A stretch of 27,251 nucleotides of DNA. Source: Flavobacteriales bacterium. GTDB taxonomy: Bacteria; Bacteroidota; Bacteroidia; Flavobacteriales_D; Crocinitomicaceae. Below the pieces are notes generated by a model that worked only from the letters and a program-made list of their open reading frames with translations, was not told the origin of the DNA and did no database searches. Both the position numbers and the translations under genes were made by a program. How positions within the stretch are numbered: position 1 is the first letter of the stretch; each line of letters begins with the position of its first letter. Below are positions 1 through 8,001 of the stretch, piece after piece. The DNA lies in contig CANJQZ010000004.1 in NCBI GenBank assembly GCA_947476515.1, positions 1 to 27,251 of the forward strand, in the 5' to 3' direction.

Positions 1-2402
1 CAAATAACACCCAAACCAACAAGTCCAGTGAAGAGGAGCAATTGGTTGCGCATCCGTTGACTGAGGAACCAACTTCAAATAATACTCAAACCAACAAGTC
101 CAGTGAAGAGGAGCGTTTGGCTGCGAATCCTTTGACTGAGGAACCAACTTCAAATAACACCCAAACCAACAAATCTAGTGAAGAGGAGCGTTTGGCTGCG
201 CATCCCTTGACTGAGGAACCAACTTCAAATAACACCCAAACCAACAAGTCCAGCGAAGAGGAGCGTTTGGCTTCGCATCCCTTGACTGAGGAGCCAACTT
301 CAAATAATACGCAAACCAACAAGTCTAGTGAAGAGGAGCGATTGGTTGCGAATCCAATAACAGAAGAACAAACACAAGTCAATTCCCAAACTGATAAAAC
401 AAGCGAGAAAACTCAAGAAGTTGTAAATAAATATCGTGCATCAAACGATCAAATAATTGAAATGAATAATGCAATTTCAAAATTGACAAATACAATACCT
501 ATAGCGACAAATGTGAAAAATGACCCATTGAAAACAGGTCAGATTAGTACTGTACAAATGATTAATGATCAACAAAAAAATCTTATATTATTTGAGGAAA
601 AGCTTGATTTATTGAAGATTATGGATCCGACATTAGAAGAAATACTTAATAAAATCAAATCAGATAAAATCAAAATTCTTGAAATTCAAAAAGACATCCT
701 CAAAAGTGAAATTCCTTTGATTGCTGATGAAAATGTTCTTTCTGTATATAATAATCAAAATAAATTCATTGATCAATTAATAAGTGATTCCCCAATTATT
801 TCTGAATATGAAAAAAATAAAACAAAATTAAACTTTGAACTCGATGCATCAATTGATAAAATAAGAATTCAGCAATTGGCAGCATTACCGGCTTATACAA
901 GCTTTTTAAAACAGAGAATGGAATATACAGAGCAACAAATAATACTGGACAGTCTTGAGCAATTAAAAATCATAAAAACTCAAGAACTATTACAAATGAT
1001 TCAAGTAGATACCATTGCTCACGAACTTAATTCCTCTTCAATGGAGAAAGCCAATAGTTTAAGTGAAATATTACTTCAAATAGAGCATGTTTTAAATAAA
1101 CAAGTAACATTAGAGAATGCAATTAGGTCCACTGAAAATCAAGCGTCTTTTGAAAAAATGTTGCAAGATCAGGTATCACCTATTGTTCCAACTAACCTTG
1201 AAAGCAATTTTTTACCAGAATCATTTGGTTGGAATGCAAATGGCACCATAATACCAATGAATAGTACTGCTCCATTACCAATTCTTAAGAATTTACCTTC
1301 AGGATTATTTTACAGGGTACAAATTGGCGCTTATAGAAAACCGATTTCAAATGATAAATTCAGAGAGTTTTCTCCTGTTTCAGGAGAAGTAATTCCCAAT
1401 GGATTAACTTGTTACTTGGCTGGATTTTTTGGAGAAATAGCTAAAGCGGTTAATGCTAAAGGACAAATTCGTAAGCTTGGGTATAATGATGCTTTCATTG
1501 TAGCCTATTGTGATGGAAAAAGGATTAGTATCGCGCAGGCAAGACAATATGAATTGAATGGCTTGTGTAAGAAAAATAATGAAAATGATTTAAACATTGA
1601 GCTTGCAGCTATTTATAATGCAGATAAAGAAATTAAAGAGTCTAATGAAACAATGCCTTTAAACGATGATGTTTATATTACGGTTCAAGTTGGAGTATTT
1701 GCAAAAACAATTAAAGAAGAACAATTGCCTGGAATTAGTGAATTGACTTACACAAAAGCACCTAATGGTTTACTTCGTTATGCAAGTGGTAAATTTATTA
1801 ATCTAGAGGATGCAAAGGAGAGAAAAAAACTTGCTATCAATAAAGGTGTTAAAGATGCATTTATTGTAGCTTATCGAAATGGAAATAGAATTACAGTTAA
1901 AGAAGCACAAAATTATCTTGCTCAAAAAGCAGTAATAAATACTAAAGAACAAATTGCAACTTCGGTTACGATAGATTTTTCTGTATTTGATATTCTACCA
2001 CCTCCAAAAATAGAATGGGTTCAGTTTAGACAAGACATTATTAGAGAAAATGCGGCAAAACAATTAGGAATTGTAAATAGAGTAGGAACTTTTGTTTACA
2101 ATAATAAGGAAGAAATTTTGATTTCAGGAAAGATAAATCGAGACGATATTTCACCATTCGAACAAATTTATTTAGCTCAAATGCATTTAAACTTAGTTCC
2201 TGAAACCAATAAAAATCTTACATGGAAAACGGAAAGTTTGTCTCTCACAGCTCAGATACACGATTGGTTATTGCAATGCTCCATTCCTTATTCGATAATA
2301 AAATCAAATAATACACTTCAAATTCAATTTTCAGTGGTGGAAGATAGTGAACTCGAATTTTTGATAAAAGCTGCTGAGAAGTTCAATTTTAATTATTTTT
2401 GA
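1..2402 (+). CDS. SPOR-like-domain protein with N-terminal tandem repeats, 5'-truncated by the window edge
   Basis: The reading frame is open from base 3 (first visible codon Asn), so the true start lies upstream; 799 residues are visible. Seen in order: about five copies of a 25-residue hydrophilic Glu/Thr/Asn/Ser-rich repeat (visible residues 1-125), a long Lys/Glu/Gln/Ile-rich helical stretch likely to be coiled coil (about 135-400), two SPOR-like domains (roughly bases 1292-1565, starting around YRVQIGAYRKP, and 1669-1923, around ITVQVGVFAKT, each ending with a DAFIVAY strand), and a C-terminal domain of about 140 residues that I do not recognise. In Bacteroidota, SPOR-like domains of this type commonly follow WD40/PD40 domains in envelope proteins, so an upstream PD40 part is possible but not visible. 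Envelope location and peptidoglycan contact are inferences. The stop is 4 bases before clpS. Confidence 0.8.
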   Translation, partial: NNTQTNKSSEEEQLVAHPLTEEPTSNNTQTNKSSEEERLAANPLTEEPTSNNTQTNKSSEEERLAAHPLTEEPTSNNTQTNKSSEEERLASHPLTEEPTSNNTQTNKSSEEERLVANPITEEQTQVNSQTDKTSEKTQEVVNKYRASNDQIIEMNNAISKLTNTIPIATNVKNDPLKTGQISTVQMINDQQKNLILFEEKLDLLKIMDPTLEEILNKIKSDKIKILEIQKDILKSEIPLIADENVLSVYNNQNKFIDQLISDSPIISEYEKNKTKLNFELDASIDKIRIQQLAALPAYTSFLKQRMEYTEQQIILDSLEQLKIIKTQELLQMIQVDTIAHELNSSSMEKANSLSEILLQIEHVLNKQVTLENAIRSTENQASFEKMLQDQVSPIVPTNLESNFLPESFGWNANGTIIPMNSTAPLPILKNLPSGLFYRVQIGAYRKPISNDKFREFSPVSGEVIPNGLTCYLAGFFGEIAKAVNAKGQIRKLGYNDAFIVAYCDGKRISIAQARQYELNGLCKKNNENDLNIELAAIYNADKEIKESNETMPLNDDVYITVQVGVFAKTIKEEQLPGISELTYTKAPNGLLRYASGKFINLEDAKERKKLAINKGVKDAFIVAYRNGNRITVKEAQNYLAQKAVINTKEQIATSVTIDFSVFDILPPPKIEWVQFRQDIIRENAAKQLGIVNRVGTFVYNNKEEILISGKINRDDISPFEQIYLAQMHLNLVPETNKNLTWKTESLSLTAQIHDWLLQCSIPYSIIKSNNTLQIQFSVVEDSELEFLIKAAEKFNFNYF
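3..377 (+). repeat. In-frame 75-bp tandem repeat, about 4.7 copies in view
   Basis: Units start at 3, 78, 153, 228 and 303, each opening with codons for NNTQTNKSSEEE. Copies differ at only a few bases, mostly synonymous, except the last, which decays after about 50 bases. The period is a multiple of three, so copy-number changes keep the frame open on this strand and on the complement. The array runs off the left edge, so the total copy number is unknown. Confidence 0.95.
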
Positions 2403-2406
2403 AAAA

Positions 2407-2676
2407 ATGAAAACAGAAACACTTGAATTAATTCAGAAAAAGGAAGAATCTGTCGCTGAATCCGCATTGGTTTTATATAATGATCATGTAAATACATTTG
2501 ACCATGTAATTAATTCTTTAATGGCTACTTGTAAACACAAATTAATGGAGGCAGAACAGTGTGCTTGGATTGTTCATACAGCTGGAAAGTGTATTGTTAA
2601 ATATGGAATGTATGAGGAATTAGAACCACAATGTACTTCATTATTGGAAAAAGGTTTAAGTGCAAAAATTGAATAA
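2407..2676 (+). CDS. clpS: ATP-dependent Clp protease adaptor ClpS
   Basis: The product is an adaptor that binds substrates with N-degron residues and hands them to the Clp AAA+ unfoldase, here presumably ClpC, whose gene lies at 24104-26626. The 89-residue length is typical. The core motif LVLYNDHVNTFDHV (residues 21-34) matches the ClpS substrate-pocket strand and loop, with Asn25 and Asp26 matching E. coli N34 and D35; His57 in the segment IVHTAGKC matches E. coli H66. E. coli D36 is replaced by His27 and the gatekeeper M40 by Phe31. The ATG is 4 bases after the upstream stop and only a short A-rich run precedes it, so cotranscription with the SPOR gene is likely. The first 18 residues form the usual flexible N-terminal extension. 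Confidence 0.93.
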   Translation: MKTETLELIQKKEESVAESALVLYNDHVNTFDHVINSLMATCKHKLMEAEQCAWIVHTAGKCIVKYGMYEELEPQCTSLLEKGLSAKIE

Positions 2677-2677
2677 A

Positions 2678-3220
2678 ATGAAAATTACTTTTGATTCTAA
2701 GGTTACCTTAATTTTTTCAGCAATAGCTGTAATGGCCTACTTTATTGCTCGATCTTTTCCTGATCCATTAGCACAATTTTTTATTTTAAATGGTGATTTT
2801 CAACAGAATAATGTTGTTTGGTATGCCAGCACTTTTGGGTATATTTTTGGTCATGCTGATACAGGTCATCTCTTGGGAAATTTAGCTATGTTTCTGCTAC
2901 TTGCGCCAATTATTGAGAATAAATATGGATCCAAACAATTCTTACTGATGTTGTTGGTTACAGCAATCATTACAGCCATTATTCATACATTTTTTTGGGA
3001 TAATGGCCTTCTTGGAATGAGTGGAATTGTCTTTATGCTAATCATTTTATCAACTTTAGTTCATTCTAAATCAAATGAAATACCACTCACTTTTTTATTG
3101 GTACTCGTGCTGTATTTAGGACAGGAAATCTTAGCGTCTTTTAAAGCAGATAACATCTCCCATTTCGCACATTTAGCAGGAGGAGCTTCAGGTATTTTTT
3201 GGGCTTATTTCAAAAAATAA
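2678..3220 (+). CDS. Rhomboid family intramembrane serine protease
   Basis: 180-residue membrane protein of the six-helix minimal rhomboid type, which cleaves transmembrane substrates within the membrane. Visible motifs: GHLLGN (residues 63-68, the His and Asn of the second helix), GMSG with the nucleophile Ser115, and HFAHLAGG with the catalytic His165. Hydrophobic segments lie at about 10-25, 62-80, 88-104, 111-128, 137-150 and 161-178. I chose the ATG one base after the clpS stop; an in-frame GTG at 2660 inside clpS would add six residues and is less attractive. The arrangement implies translational coupling to clpS. The stop is separated by one base from the convergent gene's stop, so there is no room for a terminator between them. 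Confidence 0.92.
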   Translation: MKITFDSKVTLIFSAIAVMAYFIARSFPDPLAQFFILNGDFQQNNVVWYASTFGYIFGHADTGHLLGNLAMFLLLAPIIENKYGSKQFLLMLLVTAIITAIIHTFFWDNGLLGMSGIVFMLIILSTLVHSKSNEIPLTFLLVLVLYLGQEILASFKADNISHFAHLAGGASGIFWAYFKK

Positions 3221-3221
3221 C

Positions 3222-4652
3222 TTATTCGTCCTCTTTATGATCTAAATCGTAAAAAGTTTTTTCGATCGTTTCGTATTTCCCATTAGGTGTTGGACTAAGA
3301 GCAGGTGCGGAAAACAAGTGAAAAGTATCATCAATCAAAAGATAGTATGGAAATGTTTTTACTTGTAATTGTTCCCAGATTTCATCAGTTTCTTCAAATC
3401 CATATTTTGGCCAGGTAATAAGTTCAAGATTTCTTTGTTCTGCTGTAGTAAAAGGAATTTCATTTTTTGAGTAAAGTGTAATAAAACTAATTTTTTGTCC
3501 GTATTTTTCTTGTAATTTTTTAAGGCTTTTTAATTCTGAAATGTTTTCTTTATTATTTGGATTATAACAGTGCACATATATATATTTCCCTTTTAACTTA
3601 CTTAATTTATCATTAATGTCATTTTTACTTAAAATGATATCAGGAAATTTACTTCCAATGTTTAATTCGTTAAATTGAATGTATAAAGAAAAAGCGATTT
3701 TTTTGATGTTATTATAGAGACTTTGTTTTTGTAATTGCTGCAATAATTGGAGTGTACCTGATTTGGGCAAATAATTACTATAGTATTCTTCTCTTAATAT
3801 ATTTAGCAAGACCAATTCACGCAATTCAGGATTTTTAAAAAAAGGTTCTCTTTTTAGAATACTATCTGCAAATGGTAAATCAGAACTTGCAACAGCATTA
3901 TAAAATTCTGTAGCGTTATTTCCTGCTAATTGGTATAAATATCGTTTGTAAAATCCTTTAAAATAATCCATATAGGCATCATTTTGATACAATATAGGGT
4001 TATTTGAAAAATAGAAATTGTATTTATCTATAAGTGAAGGAGCACCTAAAAATGCAATGTTATCAATGGTTTGGCCTATAGAGTATTTTATAAAATTTAA
4101 AAGGAAAACTGATGTATCTTGGCTATAAGCATCTGCTGTTTCTTGTTTAAATAACTGGATTTTTTTAATGAATTCAGCATGATCGGCTTCTTTAGTATAG
4201 TAAATGTCCGATAAATAGGTATCCATCCATGCCTGAAAACCTAAAATTTTATAATTAATATCAGTACTGTCTAAATCAAAAAAAGTTAATTCCACCTCAT
4301 TATTAGTACTTGCTTGGTATTCAGGAGCAGGGAATTCAACTATATAATATTTTCTATTTTCTAAATACAAATAGGAATAAGAATTATTTATGCGTAGGAT
4401 GTATTTTTGTATGCTTTCCAATCCTAAATTCTTTATTTGAGCTGCACTAACAATTAAATTAAAATATCCTTTTTCATTTATGGTATCAGAGGCAAGTTGA
4501 GTTTCCTTATTGGAAATAAAATCGCTTATTGAACTTAAGGTGATTTTTGACTTGGCATATTCTGCTGCGATACCCTTCACTTGCATTTGTGCTACAGTAC
4601 TACTTACTAAGAAAACATTCAGGATCAATAGAAGTAAAGAAACTCTTTTCAT
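3222..4652 (-). CDS. TlpA-like thioredoxin-fold protein lacking the CXXC motif
   Basis: 476 residues with a signal peptide (MKRVSLLLLILNVFLVSS, cleavage near AQ at 21-22), so exported, probably periplasmic. The middle (about 30-330) is an alpha-rich region resembling the unannotated N-terminal half of Bacteroidota TlpA/ResA-like proteins. The C-terminal domain (about 333-470) has the AhpC/TSA-TlpA layout: GSKFPDI, LKGKYIYVHCYNPNN, then TFPYYLLIDD with the cis-Pro-type loop. Where redox-active members carry CXXC this one has Asn-Lys-Glu-Asn at 367-370, so it cannot be a thiol-disulfide oxidoreductase of the usual kind. It is last in the DUF3822-rsmD-coaD unit, 17 bases after coaD. A binding or chaperone role is possible but unproven. 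Confidence 0.75.
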   Translation of the reverse strand: MKRVSLLLLILNVFLVSSTVAQMQVKGIAAEYAKSKITLSSISDFISNKETQLASDTINEKGYFNLIVSAAQIKNLGLESIQKYILRINNSYSYLYLENRKYYIVEFPAPEYQASTNNEVELTFFDLDSTDINYKILGFQAWMDTYLSDIYYTKEADHAEFIKKIQLFKQETADAYSQDTSVFLLNFIKYSIGQTIDNIAFLGAPSLIDKYNFYFSNNPILYQNDAYMDYFKGFYKRYLYQLAGNNATEFYNAVASSDLPFADSILKREPFFKNPELRELVLLNILREEYYSNYLPKSGTLQLLQQLQKQSLYNNIKKIAFSLYIQFNELNIGSKFPDIILSKNDINDKLSKLKGKYIYVHCYNPNNKENISELKSLKKLQEKYGQKISFITLYSKNEIPFTTAEQRNLELITWPKYGFEETDEIWEQLQVKTFPYYLLIDDTFHLFSAPALSPTPNGKYETIEKTFYDLDHKEDE

Positions 4653-4669
4653 AGTAATTCAATATCAAA

Positions 4670-5128
4670 TTAAACGAGCAATTCTGAGTGTGTTACAAAA
4701 GTATCAATGGAACCCTTACTTTTGAATATTTCTCTAACAATACTTGAGTTAAGAGCGCTATATTTCAACTCCGTTAGAAAAAAAACTGTTTCGATATTGG
4801 TTAAAGAATTATTTACATGTGCAATGGAGGTTTCATATTCAAAATCTCTATTATTCCTTAAGCCACGAATGAGGTGGTGAATATTATGTTCGCTGCAATA
4901 ATTTACCGTTAATCCTTCATAAACAACAACACTTACTTTATCATTTCCTTTAAAAATCCTTTCAATATGTGAAATCCTTTTTTCTATAGAGAATAAGCTT
5001 TTTTTAGAGGTGTTTGTACCAATTCCAATTACAATGGAATCAAAAATTTGCAATGCTTTCAGGACAATAGATTCATGTCCTTTCGTGAAAGGGTCAAATG
5101 AACCGGCAAATAAGGCTATTTTTTGCAT
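4670..5128 (-). CDS. coaD: Phosphopantetheine adenylyltransferase (CoaD)
   Basis: The enzyme transfers AMP from ATP to 4'-phosphopantetheine, the penultimate step of coenzyme A synthesis, in the cytoplasm. The 152-residue length fits the family. Motifs: AGSFDPFTKGH (residues 8-18, nucleotidyltransferase HxGH-type motif, His18 at the E. coli position), LIRGLRNNRDFEYE in mid-protein, and NSSIVREI near the C terminus (the ISSTxxR-type motif). The frame is open upstream to 5164, but the ATG at 5128 begins directly with the conserved first strand (MQKIALFAGSFDP) and lies one base after the rsmD stop, so it is the likely start. Translational coupling with rsmD is probable; the rsmD-coaD pairing is common in bacteria. 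Confidence 0.96.
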   Translation of the reverse strand: MQKIALFAGSFDPFTKGHESIVLKALQIFDSIVIGIGTNTSKKSLFSIEKRISHIERIFKGNDKVSVVVYEGLTVNYCSEHNIHHLIRGLRNNRDFEYETSIAHVNNSLTNIETVFFLTELKYSALNSSIVREIFKSKGSIDTFVTHSELLV

Positions 5129-5129
5129 G

Positions 5130-5666
5130 TTAAGCTTCAAAAAAACTAAAATGTACATTACCAAATATACGGCAAAATGTGAAATTGGTTAAGGCACTTA
5201 AATCGGTTTGTTTTCCGTGTTCTATGATCAATATTCCATCGGGGTGCAAAAGTTCTCTTTCTTGAACCAATTGTACAATTTGAGCATGAAAATCTGCCGC
5301 ATAAGGAGGGTCAGCGATAATTAAGTCAAATTTACTTGTGTTACCTTTTAAATAGAGCAAACAATCTGCTCTTACAACTTGGTATTGATTCTCAATACCT
5401 AAATCAATAGCATTTGATTTTAAAAATTTGGTGCATCGGTAATTTTCATCTACTGCAATTATGTTTCCTGCTCCTCTAGATACAAACTCAAACGACAAAT
5501 TACCCGTTCCTGCACATAAATCTAGAATACGCATATCTGATAAATCTACGGAATGCTGAAGAACATTGAATAAACCCTCCTTTGCATAATCTGTGGTAGG
5601 TCGAGAAGGAAATCCAGGGGGTACTGAAAAGCGTCTACTTTTTAAAAAACCGCTAATTATACGCAC
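5130..5666 (-). CDS. rsmD: 16S rRNA (guanine(966)-N2)-methyltransferase RsmD
   Basis: The product methylates G966 (E. coli numbering) of 16S rRNA using S-adenosylmethionine. 178 residues with RPTTD (22-26) and KEGLFNVL near the N terminus, the SAM-binding motif LDLCAGTGNLSFEFVSRGA (48-66) and the catalytic DPPY (119-122) typical of N2-guanine methyltransferases. The start codon is GTG and overlaps the last ten bases of the DUF3822 gene, which indicates translational coupling. The stop is one base before the coaD ATG. Confidence 0.95.
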   Translation of the reverse strand: MRIISGFLKSRRFSVPPGFPSRPTTDYAKEGLFNVLQHSVDLSDMRILDLCAGTGNLSFEFVSRGAGNIIAVDENYRCTKFLKSNAIDLGIENQYQVVRADCLLYLKGNTSKFDLIIADPPYAADFHAQIVQLVQERELLHPDGILIIEHGKQTDLSALTNFTFCRIFGNVHFSFFEA

Positions 5667-6409
5667 AATAGGTCGTTTTGATAGTTGTCAAATGATTGAA
5701 TCACAAATGAATAATCATTTAAATCTTTAATCTTATTAATGGTTTCAATAACACGGGTTGGATCTATTCCTTGAACTACAGGATAAACTGAAATATTTCC
5801 TTTTGCAGTATCAATAGGTAGTTTTTTGAACGCCCCTAGAGTATAGTACACTATATCATCTTCATTTTGATAACTTATTTCTTGACTAAATAATAATTTT
5901 CCATGTTGAAACAATTGCAAATTGAAACGCTGATCTCCAATGCAAAGCGCACCTCCAATGGCATCATTTTGAAATGATTCTACTTGTTTTAAATATTGAA
6001 TATGAAGCGGATTAAGTGCTTGTTCTGGAAAAATATTCTGACAAAATTGTGCAGCCCAAGTAGGAATTTCATGAATACTCGTGATTCCAATGTGAAGTAA
6101 ACTCTGTGCCGTTAAAGTGCATTCATTTTGTATTTTTCCAAAATTTAACTCAAAATATTGATCAATAAGCGCAGCATCATAAACAGAACTAGGAATTAAA
6201 GTATATTGATTGACATCAAAATAACAAGTGAAATCTTTAGCATGAAGAAATGAGGAAGCCGTCACATCCTTAATGAAGGACTTTACTTCGGCGATCTTCA
6301 TCTCTATTGAATTTGATTGTAATATATAGTGCTCTTCTTTGCTAGCAGTTGCAGTTTTGCTGATGATTCTAATGCCCTCTTTGTGAAATATGAGTTGATG
6401 TGGAGTCAT
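5657..6409 (-). CDS. DUF3822 family protein
   Basis: 250 residues, no signal peptide and no membrane segment, so probably cytoplasmic. I assign it to DUF3822 from its overall character and position: in many Bacteroidota such a protein is encoded directly before rsmD, and a RecD-like helicase gene is often next to it, as here. Recognisable features are few: an N-terminal beta-rich half with YTLIPSSVY near residue 90, and a second half with GGALCIGDQRFNLQLFQHGK (about 150-170), which resembles the duplicated strands of an actin-like fold; that resemblance is only an impression. Function unknown. First gene of a four-gene unit. A weak -7-like TAACTTTA lies on the minus strand at 6461-6468, without an upstream TTG. 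Confidence 0.72.
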   Translation of the reverse strand: MTPHQLIFHKEGIRIISKTATASKEEHYILQSNSIEMKIAEVKSFIKDVTASSFLHAKDFTCYFDVNQYTLIPSSVYDAALIDQYFELNFGKIQNECTLTAQSLLHIGITSIHEIPTWAAQFCQNIFPEQALNPLHIQYLKQVESFQNDAIGGALCIGDQRFNLQLFQHGKLLFSQEISYQNEDDIVYYTLGAFKKLPIDTAKGNISVYPVVQGIDPTRVIETINKIKDLNDYSFVIQSFDNYQNDLLCV

Positions 6410-6534
6410 TTTGACTTCTTTAAAATTTTAAAATAGGTATTATTTCCTAGTGAATAGGTGTAAAGTTACAATTTTTTTACCTTGTCATGTAGTCCTTTTA
6501 TTCTTCATTTTTTAATTAGCTCATTACTTTTCTA

Positions 6535-6566
6535 TTTGTTGCATGTAAATAAAACGAGTACTTTTA
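6535..6566 (+). promoter_or_regulatory. Candidate Bacteroidota promoter for the RecD-like helicase gene
   Basis: TTTG at 6535-6538 and TACTTTTA at 6559-6566 are separated by 20 bases. This matches the Bacteroidota consensus TTTG / N19-21 / TAnnTTTG except for the last base. The predicted leader is about 50 bases. Confidence 0.45.
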
Positions 6567-6624
6567 TATAGAGTAGGGTATTACCTGTATTCCAATCCAA
6601 ATTACTAAGAGAGAAGCGTAAAAA

Positions 6625-8001
6625 ATGAGTAAATTAAAACAACTGGAGTACACACAAGACCAACAAAAAGCAATAGATTCTTTTAATTTATTTTATCAAT
6701 CAGAGGAGCGCTTTCCTCTATTTATTTTAAAAGGGTATGCAGGAACAGGTAAATCAACATTAATTGCAAGTATTGTTCAACATTTACTCTTAGATAAAAA
6801 CAAGTTTCGTTTATTAGCACCTACTGGAAAAGCAGCAAAGGTTATTTCCAATTACTCCAAGCAAGCGGCATTTACCATACACAAACAAATATATTTTGTA
6901 GGAGGTGAATTTAATGCTGGAACCAGTCTCGTTAAAGCAAAAAATTTATACAAAGACACTCTTTTTATTGTAGACGAAGCTTCCATGGTTGGGGTGGAGG
7001 ACGCAACTTCTTCTAATAGTTTATTGGCCGATTTAATGAATTATGTGTATAGTGGAGTAGGTTGTCGACTCATGTTGGTGGGTGATCCTGGTCAGCTGCC
7101 TCCTGTTGGACAAACAGATTCCCCCGCATTAGATCTTGATTATTTAAAAAACTTATATCCTCAAGTACAATTGTTTCATTCTGAATTGAAAGAAATCGTC
7201 CGTCAAGCTACAGATTCTCAAATCACACATGCTGCAACAGAATTGAGGAATACATCGACTTTTGCTTTGCCTTTATTTTCTTTTTTCGGAACGGATGTTC
7301 AAAGAATTGGTGGTGCAGATTTAAGTGAATTACTGGAACAGTCATACGCCCAACATGGTATGGATGAATGTGTATTGTTGACCATGTCAAACAAAAGAGC
7401 CAATCAATGGAACGGTGAAATTAGATCTCGAATTTTAGGTCATGAAGAAAATGTAGCGAAAGAGGATATTCTCATGGTGGTTAAGAATAATTATTTTTGG
7501 CTGCAACCTGAATCATTAATTGGTTTTATCGCTAATGGAGAAACAATCCGAATTAATAGAATCAGCAGAAGGGAAAAATTATATGGTTTTGAATTCGTAA
7601 CAGCAGAAATTTCTTTTGTTGATTATCCAGATGAAAAACCAATGGAATTGATTCTTAACCTCGAAGCACTTACTGTGGAAGCACCGAGTTTGTCACGCGA
7701 TCGATTAAAAACACTTTTCTTTGAAATTGAAAAAGATTATTACGAGGAGAAAAATAAAAAGAAACGCTATCAATTGATTTTGAAGAATAAATATTTTAAT
7801 GCCTTACAGGTTAAATATTCTAATGCAGTTACTGCTCATAAAGCGCAAGGTGGACAATGGGAATCTGTTTTTATTGATTTTGGCTTTCTACCAGAACAAA
7901 TGCGAAATGAAAATTATATTCGTTGGCTCTACACCTGTATAACGCGCTCCAAAAAACAAGTGTATCTGCTAAATTTCCCAGATGAATTCTTTACTATTTA
8001 A
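6625..8001 (+). CDS. RecD-like superfamily 1B DNA helicase (AAA family ATPase)
   Basis: 458-residue cytoplasmic ATPase of the RecD/Pif1-like SF1B helicases, compatible with 5'-3' DNA unwinding. Motifs: Q-motif-like YTQDQQKAI (9-17), Walker A GYAGTGKST (37-45), motif Ia APTGKAA (65-71), Walker B VDEAS (116-120), motif III GDPGQLPP (153-160), motif IV region with IVRQA (191-195), motif V AVTAHKAQGGQW (401-412) and motif VI LYTCITRSKKQVYLL (435-449). It lacks the long N-terminal domain of RecD2, so it is the short form common in Bacteroidota. The ATG follows an AGAGAGAAG stretch about 8 bases upstream. It is divergent from the DUF3822 operon, and its 3' end overlaps the convergent gene by 8 bases. 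Confidence 0.88.
   Translation: MSKLKQLEYTQDQQKAIDSFNLFYQSEERFPLFILKGYAGTGKSTLIASIVQHLLLDKNKFRLLAPTGKAAKVISNYSKQAAFTIHKQIYFVGGEFNAGTSLVKAKNLYKDTLFIVDEASMVGVEDATSSNSLLADLMNYVYSGVGCRLMLVGDPGQLPPVGQTDSPALDLDYLKNLYPQVQLFHSELKEIVRQATDSQITHAATELRNTSTFALPLFSFFGTDVQRIGGADLSELLEQSYAQHGMDECVLLTMSNKRANQWNGEIRSRILGHEENVAKEDILMVVKNNYFWLQPESLIGFIANGETIRINRISRREKLYGFEFVTAEISFVDYPDEKPMELILNLEALTVEAPSLSRDRLKTLFFEIEKDYYEEKNKKKRYQLILKNKYFNALQVKYSNAVTAHKAQGGQWESVFIDFGFLPEQMRNENYIRWLYTCITRSKKQVYLLNFPDEFFTI

Noticed and set aside
3..377. CRISPR-like periodic repeat
   Set aside because: Units are contiguous, with no unique spacers, and encode a periodic peptide in the frame of a large gene.
86..382. Open frame on the minus strand across the tandem repeat
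   Set aside because: It is the complement of the 75-bp in-frame repeat; a period divisible by three keeps an antisense frame open automatically, and its start and end follow the array.
6625..8001. RecD-like helicase as part of a defence system
   Set aside because: It is next to DUF3822 and rsmD, a common housekeeping neighbourhood in Bacteroidota; there are no nuclease, toxin or other defence partners nearby.
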